Source: Arenicellales bacterium (GTDB lineage Bacteria; Pseudomonadota; Gammaproteobacteria; BMS3Bbin11). From it: a stretch of 64,000 nucleotides of DNA. The notes beneath the pieces are model-generated. The model had not been told where the DNA came from. It saw only the letters and a program-made list of their open reading frames with translations, and searched no databases. The translations under genes and the position numbers were made by a program. The stretch is from the NCBI GenBank assembly GCA_029287915.1, contig JARFQE010000065.1, forward strand, positions 1 to 64,000, read 5' to 3'. Shown here in pieces: positions 8,709 to 16,495 of the stretch. The first letter of the stretch is position 1. Each line of letters opens with the position of its first letter.

Positions 8709-9314
8709 ATGAGAAAGAGACTGCGACTGGCAAATTTAACGAAAACATTAGTACTACTGTCAGTCCTGCTGAATGCCTGTGTAAGTTCACCTCAAATTCG
8801 AGTCAATACTGATAAAAATGCTGACTTTTCAGCCTACACCAGCTATGGCTTCATCGAACCTCTCGGTACAGACAAGGCCGGATACACCACACTGGTAACA
8901 AAATATCTCAGGGATGCTGTCAGCGATGAACTGGAGAAACGTGGTTATGTGTTTTCCAGTGACCCGGACCTGCTGGTCAACTTCTTTGCTCGCCTTGAAA
9001 ACCGAATCCATGTAACTTCCGCGCCGACACCGATCTATTATGGAGGGTATTATGATTACCGTCATGGCGTATATGATGCCTACCCTCGATATATATACCG
9101 ACCCTACAGTTACAGTTACAAAGAAGGTACGGTTAATGTCGACCTGATTGATGCAAAGAAAAAGCAGATGGTATGGGAAGGTGTGGCCGTCAATGAAGTT
9201 GACGCTGAAGATCTGGATAACCCGGAACAGGCATTAAGAAAAGTTATTGCAGCCATTTTTATGAGTTATCCGTTTCAAGCGGGCCGTGCTGGCAACGTGA
9301 ATGACAGGAAATAA
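8709..9314 (+). CDS. DUF4136 lipoprotein
   Basis: This 201-residue predicted outer-membrane or periplasmic lipoprotein has a basic N-terminus, a hydrophobic stretch and a lipobox ending in N-A-C near residue 24. The mature part follows the DUF4136 pattern: a 'FSAYTSYGF' opening, a middle region with DELEKRGY and DLLVNFFA, a Tyr/Gly-rich loop, and a closing GTVNVDLIDA...VWEGVA segment. The biochemical role of the family is unknown. It is the second gene of a probable operon with the coiled-coil membrane protein. Confidence 0.88.
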   Translation: MRKRLRLANLTKTLVLLSVLLNACVSSPQIRVNTDKNADFSAYTSYGFIEPLGTDKAGYTTLVTKYLRDAVSDELEKRGYVFSSDPDLLVNFFARLENRIHVTSAPTPIYYGGYYDYRHGVYDAYPRYIYRPYSYSYKEGTVNVDLIDAKKKQMVWEGVAVNEVDAEDLDNPEQALRKVIAAIFMSYPFQAGRAGNVNDRK

Positions 9315-9346
9315 GCAAAGATATTTATGCCTGGCAGGTATTCCTT

Positions 9347-10000
9347 TTACCATTTTTCCGGCAGTGCTTTTCTGATAGTAATTGACGCTTTGCAGGTCTC
9401 GATATAACCATCTGTCTTTAAGTCCTTGAATATGCGGCTGACCATCTCGCGGGAAGCACCAATCATGTTTGCGAAATCCTGCTGAGTAGGTTTGGGTTCA
9501 AGTAAAAGAGTGTTGTTGACCTCTTTGCATAATGTCATCAAGGTGCATCTTAGCCGGCCATAGACATCCATTAATGCCAGTTGCCGTTGTGACTCGGTCG
9601 CTTCGCGTAACCGTTTTGCAAGCACCTGTAACATGTTGATAGATATTTCCGGGTTGCAGCTGAGATACTGTAATAAATCTTTCGATGTAATCACTGATAT
9701 ATTGCAGTCAGATATTGTTATTGCTGATGCAGAACGCGGCTTATTGTCTATCAATGCAAGTTCGCCAAAATAATCGCCCGGACCAAGGGTCTTTAACTGC
9801 ATCTCACGACCATCGGCAGCACTAATGTAGATTTTGACCCTGCCCTCAATGACGATATAAAGAGAATCCGATTGTTCACCTTCAGCGATGATGACACTGT
9901 TGCGGCCGTATGTCCGATTCTGTATCCGAGTTGAAAGCAGTTCCAGACTCTCATGCGGCATATTAGAAAATAGAGGGATAGTGGTTAATGCAGATTTCAT
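9347..10000 (-). CDS. Crp/Fnr-family transcriptional regulator
   Basis: This 217-residue regulator has an N-terminal cyclic-nucleotide-binding beta-barrel (about 8-120), a dimerisation helix (about 120-145) and a C-terminal winged helix (about 165-210). The phosphate-binding cassette is well kept: F78-G-E80-L and R89-S-A. The N-terminal Cys cluster of Fnr is absent, so oxygen sensing by iron-sulfur is unlikely. The recognition helix reads R184-E185-M-V-S188-R189, combining the Arg-Glu of Crp with the Glu-x-x-Ser-Arg of Fnr. It is convergent with the DUF4136 gene and divergent from the SPOR/Sel1 gene, which it might control. Confidence 0.92.
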   Translation of the reverse strand: MKSALTTIPLFSNMPHESLELLSTRIQNRTYGRNSVIIAEGEQSDSLYIVIEGRVKIYISAADGREMQLKTLGPGDYFGELALIDNKPRSASAITISDCNISVITSKDLLQYLSCNPEISINMLQVLAKRLREATESQRQLALMDVYGRLRCTLMTLCKEVNNTLLLEPKPTQQDFANMIGASREMVSRIFKDLKTDGYIETCKASITIRKALPEKW

Positions 10001-10341
10001 TACAATCCATTAAGTAAATAGTTCTATAGCATTGCTCGATTTTGATCCACAACGCTATACATGCATGCAGACTTTGTTATTTGATCCAGCTGTAAGATCG
10101 TGCCGCAGCAAGCAGCAGGGAGTTGTCACTAACGTGAACAGGTATACTGAATTTCAGTTATGCAGAATTCAGCTCATAATTTATGACCATATAGACTAGA
10201 CCTGAAACTACACTTATGTGATTTTGAATGCAAGAAAGTCGTTATTAGTCGATGCAACAGTCAATAATATAATCTATTTTATTATGTAGAATATAAATAA
10301 TTAGTCAGCAAGCAATTTGCTAATAGGGAGTCGTTTGCCAC
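10001..10341. other. Divergent intergenic region between Crp/Fnr regulator and SPOR/Sel1 gene
   Basis: These 341 bases must hold both promoters. An inverted repeat with 7-bp arms (10147-10153 and 10166-10172) lies mid-region and could be an operator. No perfect TTGAT-N4-ATCAA or TGTGA-N6-TCACA site is present. No ORF or RNA gene is evident. Confidence 0.55.
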
Positions 10342-11916
10342 GTGAATATTTTCAAAGTACAGGTAAAAAGCTTGTTTTTTTATCTGCTGATTGCGGTTTT
10401 ATGTGGCCAATCAGATCTTGTTGCCGCAGAGAAGTTAACTATCCATCGCGATGATTGGTATCTGTCTCAACCTGGGGAGCATGCAACAATACAGATGTCA
10501 GGCCATGAGTCTGAACAGGACGCTATCGCCTATATCGAGGATTTGAACTTAACGGGTGATATTGGCTACTATCAAACTCAGTTTAAAAGTCATCCCTGGT
10601 ATGCCGTAACCTTTGGCTCTTTCAGTTCGCTTGATGAAGCTCGAAGCCAGCTTCGACTGATGCCTGAAAATCTACAAAACCATTCGCCCTGGCCTCGAAC
10701 ATTTACAGCCATCAAAGTACTTATCGATGCACACGAACAGGCTGTCAGGATCACTGAAAAGCACACGGTGGCTAGGGACGGCAGTGGAGCAGGTCCACGG
10801 CCTGATAACAAAGGCACAGCAGTAAACTGGGAACAGGGACAGGCTGCCTACGATGACGGAGATTTTGTTAGCGCATTTAAAATCTGGCAAGCTGAGGCAA
10901 AAAAGGGTGATGAGTTATCCCAGTTTAATCTGGGGGTTATGTATAGTCGCGGGCAAGGCACGGAAAAAAATGCTAGTCGTGCGCTCGAATGGTATATGCG
11001 TTCAGCCAAGCAAGGCTATGCCCCGGCTCAGTTCAATCTTGGCACAGTTTTTCTGCAGGGTATTTTCACTGCTAAAGATGAACAAAAGGCCGCAGCCTGG
11101 TGGAAAATGGCGGCTGAGCAGGGATTTGTGCAGGCACAGTTCAATCTTGCAGGCCTCTATTGCCAGGGTATTGGCGTCCCGCGTGATATAGGGAAATGTA
11201 AATTCTGGTATGGCCGTGCCGCTTCTAATGGTGATACGAATGCACGTAAACTGCTCGATCGCATCAAACAAAGCGAACTAGTGCCGAAAGCGGAGCAGGA
11301 AACAGAGAATACAGCTGCATCAGTCATTGCAACGACTACATCAGAAAAAAAGCAGTCTGCTGGAAAAAAAACCGAGCACGCAGCTGTAAAAGTCAAATCT
11401 ACCGAGAATCAGCTACTGCTTGCGCAAGCAGAAAAATCATTAAGCGAACAAAAGCGTAGTGAAAACGGGGGAAATAAAACTGCGGTCCGGCGGATTAGCG
11501 CGCAGCAACAGGTACAGTTAAGCAAGGCCCAGGCGGCATTTACGCGAAACAATTATATGAGATCCCATGATCTCTGGTTGCCACTGGCCGAGAGCGGAAT
11601 TGCTGAAGCGCAGTATAGCCTGGGTTTTCTCTATCAGAGTGGCTGGGGGCCAGAACGAGATTTGCTGCAAGCCGTAGAATGGTACACCCGCGCTGCAGAG
11701 CAAAACGAGACACGTGCCCAGTTCAATCTTGGCGTGCTGCTGATCACTGGTGAGGATGAGGTCGAGAAAGATACTGAGGCAGGAATTCTCTGGCTTACCC
11801 GGTCTGCTGAAGGCAACAACATCAGGGCGAAGGAATTACTGGTAGATATCTACGGTAACGGCAAATACGGCATAGAGAAATCAATAAAGAAAGCAGAATA
11901 CTGGAAGTCGCGCTGA
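10342..11916 (+). CDS. Exported SPOR-domain and Sel1-repeat protein
   Basis: This 524-residue protein has a signal peptide (about 1-29), an SPOR-like peptidoglycan-binding domain (about 45-130) and Sel1-type TPR repeats in two blocks. The first block (about 165-310) has repeats of the QFNLGxxYxxGxG pattern, the second lies at about 395-520. A charged Lys/Glu/Ala linker joins them. This combination suggests a periplasmic adaptor near septal or stressed cell wall. The start is GTG; a GGGAG ribosome-binding site sits somewhat far upstream. Homologous Sel1 repeats are generic protein-interaction modules, so the partner is unknown. Confidence 0.85.
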   Translation: MNIFKVQVKSLFFYLLIAVLCGQSDLVAAEKLTIHRDDWYLSQPGEHATIQMSGHESEQDAIAYIEDLNLTGDIGYYQTQFKSHPWYAVTFGSFSSLDEARSQLRLMPENLQNHSPWPRTFTAIKVLIDAHEQAVRITEKHTVARDGSGAGPRPDNKGTAVNWEQGQAAYDDGDFVSAFKIWQAEAKKGDELSQFNLGVMYSRGQGTEKNASRALEWYMRSAKQGYAPAQFNLGTVFLQGIFTAKDEQKAAAWWKMAAEQGFVQAQFNLAGLYCQGIGVPRDIGKCKFWYGRAASNGDTNARKLLDRIKQSELVPKAEQETENTAASVIATTTSEKKQSAGKKTEHAAVKVKSTENQLLLAQAEKSLSEQKRSENGGNKTAVRRISAQQQVQLSKAQAAFTRNNYMRSHDLWLPLAESGIAEAQYSLGFLYQSGWGPERDLLQAVEWYTRAAEQNETRAQFNLGVLLITGEDEVEKDTEAGILWLTRSAEGNNIRAKELLVDIYGNGKYGIEKSIKKAEYWKSR

Positions 11917-11956
11917 ATAAACAGGGAGCAGAATTCCAATACCGACACCGGCTTTT

Positions 11957-12364
11957 TTAACTCTTTATTCTGGGCCAGCGGTTATGTACGGCATCCTCCA
12001 TCTCAGGCTCAATGGTCACGACATAGACCCGCTGTTCATACTGATCACGGGCAACCAGGCCCTGTAACCACTTGCCTTTGGTCAGATCATACCAATGACT
12101 GTGACCCTCGATATCTTTCTCCATAAAGGATTTAACCGGAATCTTAACCGGCACCGGAAACCATCGTTCCCAGCGTCCACTATAGATAGAATCAAGCCGA
12201 GCCCAGCCTCCGCGTGGCAGACGGCCCGCCTGCTTACTGCGTCGTCCCCAGGGCAATAAACGTATCTCACCATCCTTTTGCCGCACCGGCAACATGGCTT
12301 TAGGGTTGGGAAAATAGACCCGGATATCCTGCCCCTTATGAGAGTAATAGACGCCGCCGCACAT
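11957..12364 (-). CDS. Compact SRAP (YedK/HMCES-like) SOS-associated protein
   Basis: This 135-residue protein begins Met-Cys-Gly-Gly, the position where SRAP proteins expose the catalytic Cys2 that crosslinks abasic sites in single-stranded DNA. It is much shorter than YedK (about 220). A L-P-W-G-R-R segment, the W-A-R-L-D-S segment (matching A-R-x-E-T of YedK) and V-H127-N-R-W-P (matching the catalytic His loop) line up in order. The Asn before A-R in YedK is replaced here by Trp. It follows dinB, with lexA upstream, which supports a DNA-damage role. Enzyme activity is inferred. Confidence 0.72.
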   Translation of the reverse strand: MCGGVYYSHKGQDIRVYFPNPKAMLPVRQKDGEIRLLPWGRRSKQAGRLPRGGWARLDSIYSGRWERWFPVPVKIPVKSFMEKDIEGHSHWYDLTKGKWLQGLVARDQYEQRVYVVTIEPEMEDAVHNRWPRIKS

Positions 12365-12374
12365 GGCTATAAAT

Positions 12375-12460
12375 AAGTTCCAAGTTTCAAGTATAAAGTT
12401 GCAAGCAAAAACTGGAGCAGTCCTTTGTTACGGACTCCAACTTCCTGGAACTTGGAACTT
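12375..12460. repeat. Long imperfect inverted repeat built from AAGTTCCAAGTT units
   Basis: The arm at 12375-12389 pairs with 12446-12460 with one mismatch. A second stem pairs AAGTTG (12396-12401) with CAACTT (12438-12443), and an inner hairpin pairs 12419-12423 with 12432-12436. Short direct repeats of ACTTGGAA continue to 12471. It fills the gap between dinB and the SRAP gene and could be a dispersed intergenic repeat or an mRNA structure separating the two cistrons. Confidence 0.75.
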
Positions 12461-12478
12461 TAGACTTGGAATCTCTTT

Positions 12479-13717
12479 TCACACCGTCTGCCTGTGTCCG
12501 TAAGGCTTCCACGCCGGGGCGATGACATTGGGCATACTGGAGCGATTCAGCAAGCGAGCAGGCGCGAGGGTGAATTCACCGTAGCGCTCGTTAATACTGT
12601 CCATCACGCCATTGACCTGTTTCATTTCATCACCCTGGCTGAACATGTCCAGTTGTCCGTGTGCCGGGCGAGGGTCCAGTGCGGTGACCTGCACCTGATG
12701 GATGCCCTGGCCCTGCCAGTGCCGGCTGAGAAACTGTCGGCATAACGCCATGATCCGGTGACCATCATCGGTAGCGACGACAGTACGCATTTTGGTCGTC
12801 AGCCAGCCATCGGTGCAGCGCAGACCAATATAGAATTTCTGTGCCCGCAGGCTGTGCCTGCGCAATCGGGCAGCTACCTTTTCGCTCATGTGCAGCAGGT
12901 ACAATAATAAAATTTCCCGGTCCTGTGTATCTGGTGGCATTACCTTGCCGTGGCCAATAGATTTAGGCGATGGAACGTTGAGCTGCAGAGGATCCGGGTC
13001 TGTGCCCTGGCACATATACCAGATACGGCGTCCGGGGTTGCCGAAGCGTCGGGCCAATACGCTGATAGGCAGTTTGGCCATGTCACCACAGTAATGCACA
13101 CCGTGTTCAGCAAGAAAGTGGCCGATGCCGCCAGCGATACCGCATAACTCGGTAACCGGCACCTCCCTCAGCTTTTCCTGTGCCTGCCATGGTGGTATCA
13201 CTGTCAAGCCATCGGGCTTGTTGAGCTTGGCGGCATATTTTGCAGTAGTCTTATCACCACTGACCCCGACCGAACACAGGACGCCTGAGGCCTGATAAAC
13301 GATTTTCTTGACCCTGTGTGCGATATCTTCCGGTCGGCCATGCAGACTCTGGCAATGCGTGACATCCAGAAATGCCTCGTCGACTGAGAATATTTCGATA
13401 TACGGGGTGATCTGTTGCAGAGACTCCATGATATTGCTGGAAACCTGGGCATAACGTTGCGGCCGGGCAGGGCACTGAATGAAATCGGGGCAGAGTTTTA
13501 GTGCCTCTTTTACGCGCATACCGGTCTTGATGCCATAGGCACGCGCCTCGTAGGAACAGGTGATAATGCAGGTGCCCTGATGGCCATTGGTAATGCCAAT
13601 CGGCCGCCCCTGCCATTCAGGGTGGTCCTGCTGTTCGATAGAGGCGAAAAAGGCGTTCATATCAGCGAGGATAATGGCGCGTGGCCATTGCTGCTGGTAA
13701 GGAGACGATATTTCCAT
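12479..13717 (-). CDS. dinB: Y-family translesion DNA polymerase (DinB type)
   Basis: This 412-residue polymerase inserts nucleotides opposite damaged bases. Catalytic acidic residues are D19 in the LADMNAFFASIE motif and D113-E114 in FSVDEAFLD. The palm/fingers, thumb and little-finger regions follow in order. A Q-L-D-M-F segment near residue 366 matches a beta-clamp-binding motif, and about 45 more residues follow. The ATG overlaps the lexA stop by one base (TGATG), so the polymerase is translationally coupled to the SOS repressor. It is longer than E. coli DinB (351). An ImuB-like inactive relative is excluded by the intact acidic triad. Confidence 0.93.
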   Translation of the reverse strand: MEISSPYQQQWPRAIILADMNAFFASIEQQDHPEWQGRPIGITNGHQGTCIITCSYEARAYGIKTGMRVKEALKLCPDFIQCPARPQRYAQVSSNIMESLQQITPYIEIFSVDEAFLDVTHCQSLHGRPEDIAHRVKKIVYQASGVLCSVGVSGDKTTAKYAAKLNKPDGLTVIPPWQAQEKLREVPVTELCGIAGGIGHFLAEHGVHYCGDMAKLPISVLARRFGNPGRRIWYMCQGTDPDPLQLNVPSPKSIGHGKVMPPDTQDREILLLYLLHMSEKVAARLRRHSLRAQKFYIGLRCTDGWLTTKMRTVVATDDGHRIMALCRQFLSRHWQGQGIHQVQVTALDPRPAHGQLDMFSQGDEMKQVNGVMDSINERYGEFTLAPARLLNRSSMPNVIAPAWKPYGHRQTV

Positions 13718-14337
13718 CAGCGGTAGGTCCGTAACTGCCCGGTCAGCACGCCCTGGATACGTACACGGTCTGCCGGGTAGATCAGTGGTGACAGATTACG
13801 ATTTTCAGGTGTCAGTTTGATGCGTCGTCCGGAGAGATGGAACAGGCGCTTCAGAGTCGCTTCTTCATCGTCAATCAGAGCAACAACAATTTCACCATCG
13901 TCAGCGGTATCAGTGCGCTGGATTACTACCAGGTCGCCATCCAGGATGCCGGCATCAATCATGGAGTCGCCTTCTATCTTCAGCACATAACGATCTGCAC
14001 CGAGCAGCATTTCAGCAATGTTGATCTCATCGTGGCCGGGAATCGCCTCGATTGGGCGGCCAGCGGCAATTTTGCCCAGCAGGGGAAGGCTCACAGGTGT
14101 CTCATCTGATTCAACCAGCTCAAGTGTACGCCAGCCGCTACGGGAACGTTTTAGTACCCCGCGATCGATCAGTGTCTGGACATGGCGATGTACCGCTCCA
14201 CGTGACTGGATATCGACGCCTTCGCCAATTTCTCGCAGGCTGGGAGAGTGGCCATGACGGCGAATGAAGGCACGGATAAAATCCAGCACTCTTTTCTGTT
14301 GTGTTGTCAGCATGTTTTTCACCATTAAAGTTCTCAT
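13717..14337 (-). CDS. lexA: LexA SOS repressor
   Basis: This 206-residue repressor has an N-terminal winged helix (about 10-70) and a C-terminal self-cleaving S24 domain. The cleavage bond is A92-G93, and the catalytic dyad is S125 (in G-D-S-M-I-D) and K163. I kept the ATG at 14337 because GGAG lies four to five bases upstream; an internal ATG at 14313 would give a protein starting nearer to E. coli LexA. It is the first gene of a lexA-dinB-SRAP unit and presumably autoregulated, but I could not find a canonical CTG-N10-CAG box in the upstream 110 bases, so its operator may differ from E. coli. Confidence 0.96.
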   Translation of the reverse strand: MRTLMVKNMLTTQQKRVLDFIRAFIRRHGHSPSLREIGEGVDIQSRGAVHRHVQTLIDRGVLKRSRSGWRTLELVESDETPVSLPLLGKIAAGRPIEAIPGHDEINIAEMLLGADRYVLKIEGDSMIDAGILDGDLVVIQRTDTADDGEIVVALIDDEEATLKRLFHLSGRRIKLTPENRNLSPLIYPADRVRIQGVLTGQLRTYR

Positions 14338-14776
14338 AACGCTCCACGATTAGGATAGTGAACTTTTTGAGAACATTCAACCCTGTTAGCGCCGCAAATG
14401 ACAATTTTTTATCTACTTTAACTTTGTTTAATATCATATTGTTTTTAATGGATATATTAAATCAATGATAGTCAAGGTTATATTCTATAATTAACATTAT
14501 AATTACAATATAAAATATTGTATTTATTAAAATATTTATATATTTTTTAATAAATATAACAAGCTATCACAAATTTTTGAATTTTAGATAAAAATTAGCA
14601 GCTCAGGCTGGTGCCGAACACGATAAAGTTCAACAAAGTCAGTATATTAAATAGCGGAAATACCCTGTGGCTCTAGGACAAGGGAAAAACAGGAGAGATT
14701 GGGTTTTACTAGCAGCAGGCTGCACAGTTGGATTTTTATGTGCTCTCAACCCTGGCAACATAGATGGAATGCATGT
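14338..14776. other. Very AT-rich intergenic region upstream of lexA
   Basis: These 439 bases lie between lexA and the small exported protein gene. Bases 14440-14590 are almost entirely A/T. The lexA promoter and operator should be near 14340-14450; GTTCTC (inside the start of lexA) and GAGAAC (14369-14374) form a widely spaced inverted pair. No gene is visible. Confidence 0.55.
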
Positions 14777-15118
14777 CTATTCACGCGAGGCCTTGTCCAG
14801 CATGTGAAGCGACAGTTCTACCGCCGCATCTGCGATAGTTTTGTCCGGCATATCTGCACAAAATTCATCGACGGCTTTAAACAGAACGTCTGCTTTTTTG
14901 CTGGCGAGTATATCTTCGCCAGTATTCCAGGATGTTGATGAGAGAAAACCGAGCAACCAGTTGCCGGCACTAAAATACTCGGTTGAGGTGCGTAATTGTC
15001 GCCATTCCTTGCAGGTGACATTCCCGGCCCCCATCATTTTTACAGAAGCAGCAGAGGTCAATGAAAAAGGCAGTAAAATGGCTACCACTAGCAATAGTGC
15101 TGGCAATCGAGACGTCAT
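14777..15118 (-). CDS. Small exported protein, Rap1a/HdeA-like
   Basis: This 113-residue protein has a signal peptide (about 1-24) and a helical mature domain with two cysteines, C36 and C87, likely to form a disulfide. The T-C-K-E-W opening, N-W-L-L-G-F central segment and D-E-F-C-x-x-x-P near the end match the general layout of small periplasmic Rap1a/Tai-type or HdeA-like helical proteins. It starts 18 bases after the sppA stop on the same strand, so it is probably co-transcribed with the peptidase. Exact function is unknown. Confidence 0.72.
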   Translation of the reverse strand: MTSRLPALLLVVAILLPFSLTSAASVKMMGAGNVTCKEWRQLRTSTEYFSAGNWLLGFLSSTSWNTGEDILASKKADVLFKAVDEFCADMPDKTIADAAVELSLHMLDKASRE

Positions 15119-15136
15119 TAGTAGCGCGGCACCTGT

Positions 15137-16261
15137 TCAGGGGCAGATACTTGCCAGATTGCCGTAATAGGCAAGTGTAAGCTGGCGATTATTTTCACAA
15201 ATATGATGCTGAATTTGCTGTTCAGCGGATTGTCCTGCACGATGCACTGGATCAGCCGCTTTATAAAATACACCAAGCAACTGATTCATAAGGCTTTCTC
15301 TACTATAGAAAGGTTTAACCAGCTTGTAGTCATCAGCCAGTCCGGCCAGTTTCGCCAGGCTGTTGATGGCTTCATTGCGATACTGTGTGCCGTCGATCAG
15401 GCCATAGGCCTGCGCCGTCTTGTTATCGAAAATCTGTGCACCCATTTCGTTACGGATCATCTCAGGTTCCATGTTGCGGTTACTGGCAACATGGCTGATG
15501 AAGTTCTCATATTCATTGTTGACCCCGGCAGTGAGGTTAGCGATTTCCTCCTCGCTAGGTTTTCTGTACGGATTGCCGATATCCTTGCCACGACCGGCTG
15601 TAATAGCCGTCTTCTCAATACCGCCTTCGGTGACGATGCCACGGCGAAACAGGCCGCCATCGATAGCCATTGGTTTATTATAATAGGTCAGTGCAGGGCC
15701 GAGTACGCCAATGCTTCCTATCAGGCTGCCGTAGTCAGCATAGATGTTATTGGCTGCCACCATTGCCATCACACCACCGGAGGCAGACATGCCTTCAATG
15801 TAGACAACGACCGGATTACCGGTATCTTCACGGTAATTTTTAATCGCACGAAAAATCGCCTGCGAACCGAAGATTGTGCCACCCGGAGTGCGAAAGGGCA
15901 TAAAAACGCCTTTGATGTCCTCATCCTCTGCCGCTTCTTCCAGCGTATCGACGATATCGTAGCCATAGGTCAGGAATTCACTAAGGCCAAAGCTGAAATC
16001 TTCTTCTGGCGCACTGCCAAGTATGATGCCATTAACCGGTACAGTGAGTAATTTGTTTTCACTGTCCTTATCACCCGAAACATAGCTGTAGTTGATGTCT
16101 TCAACATCTTGCAGCTTGTTGAAACTGCTGGTGCCGATGCCAACGCCAGTGCCCAGCCCCAGGAAAAACAGGCTGAATAGAAAAATAATGATAAAAAAAC
16201 TGATAATGGCAAACAGAGTCTGGCCAAATATCCTGACAAAATATTTAAGTATGTTTTTCAT
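15137..16261 (-). CDS. sppA: Signal peptide peptidase SppA (S49 family)
   Basis: This protein of 374 residues has one N-terminal membrane anchor (about 8-38) and a single S49 domain, the short form of SppA, which degrades residual signal peptides in the inner membrane. The nucleophile is the Ser in the G-M-S-A-S-G-G motif (about residue 160), and the Lys is expected in the G-R-G-K segment before NPYRKPSEEE. I prefer the ATG at 16261; a TTG at 16306 would add 15 residues. The last 35 residues are basic and His-rich and unusual for the family. The downstream gene is the small Cys-pair exported protein. Confidence 0.9.
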   Translation of the reverse strand: MKNILKYFVRIFGQTLFAIISFFIIIFLFSLFFLGLGTGVGIGTSSFNKLQDVEDINYSYVSGDKDSENKLLTVPVNGIILGSAPEEDFSFGLSEFLTYGYDIVDTLEEAAEDEDIKGVFMPFRTPGGTIFGSQAIFRAIKNYREDTGNPVVVYIEGMSASGGVMAMVAANNIYADYGSLIGSIGVLGPALTYYNKPMAIDGGLFRRGIVTEGGIEKTAITAGRGKDIGNPYRKPSEEEIANLTAGVNNEYENFISHVASNRNMEPEMIRNEMGAQIFDNKTAQAYGLIDGTQYRNEAINSLAKLAGLADDYKLVKPFYSRESLMNQLLGVFYKAADPVHRAGQSAEQQIQHHICENNRQLTLAYYGNLASICP

Positions 16262-16296
16262 AATGCGGGTATTCCGAATGTGAGTCTTTTGACAAA

Positions 16297-16332
16297 TAGA
16301 GGGCAATCAATATGTAGAGGGCAATCGATATG
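16297..16332. repeat. Tandem 18-bp direct duplication upstream of sppA
   Basis: Bases 16297-16314 and 16315-16332 are adjacent copies of TAGAGGGCAATC(A/G)ATATG with one mismatch. They lie in the leader of sppA (minus strand). Either a recent slippage duplication or two copies of a binding site. Confidence 0.85.
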
Positions 16333-16495
16333 GCGTGAGATCAATAGTATGCTGTTTAGGTGTACTGTTTATGTTATGGGGCATCGCTGCAGGATTTTTG
16401 CTGGTTAGCATACTGTGTTTCCAGGGTAAAATACCAGTGTTATTATTCCCCTTAATCAGTATGATTATCCGAAATCCTGGAAATACTGAAGCCTT

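Noticed and set aside
15203..16051. 282-codon ORF antisense to sppA
   Set aside because: It lies wholly on the opposite strand of a clear sppA and its translation shows no domain, so it is a codon-bias shadow.
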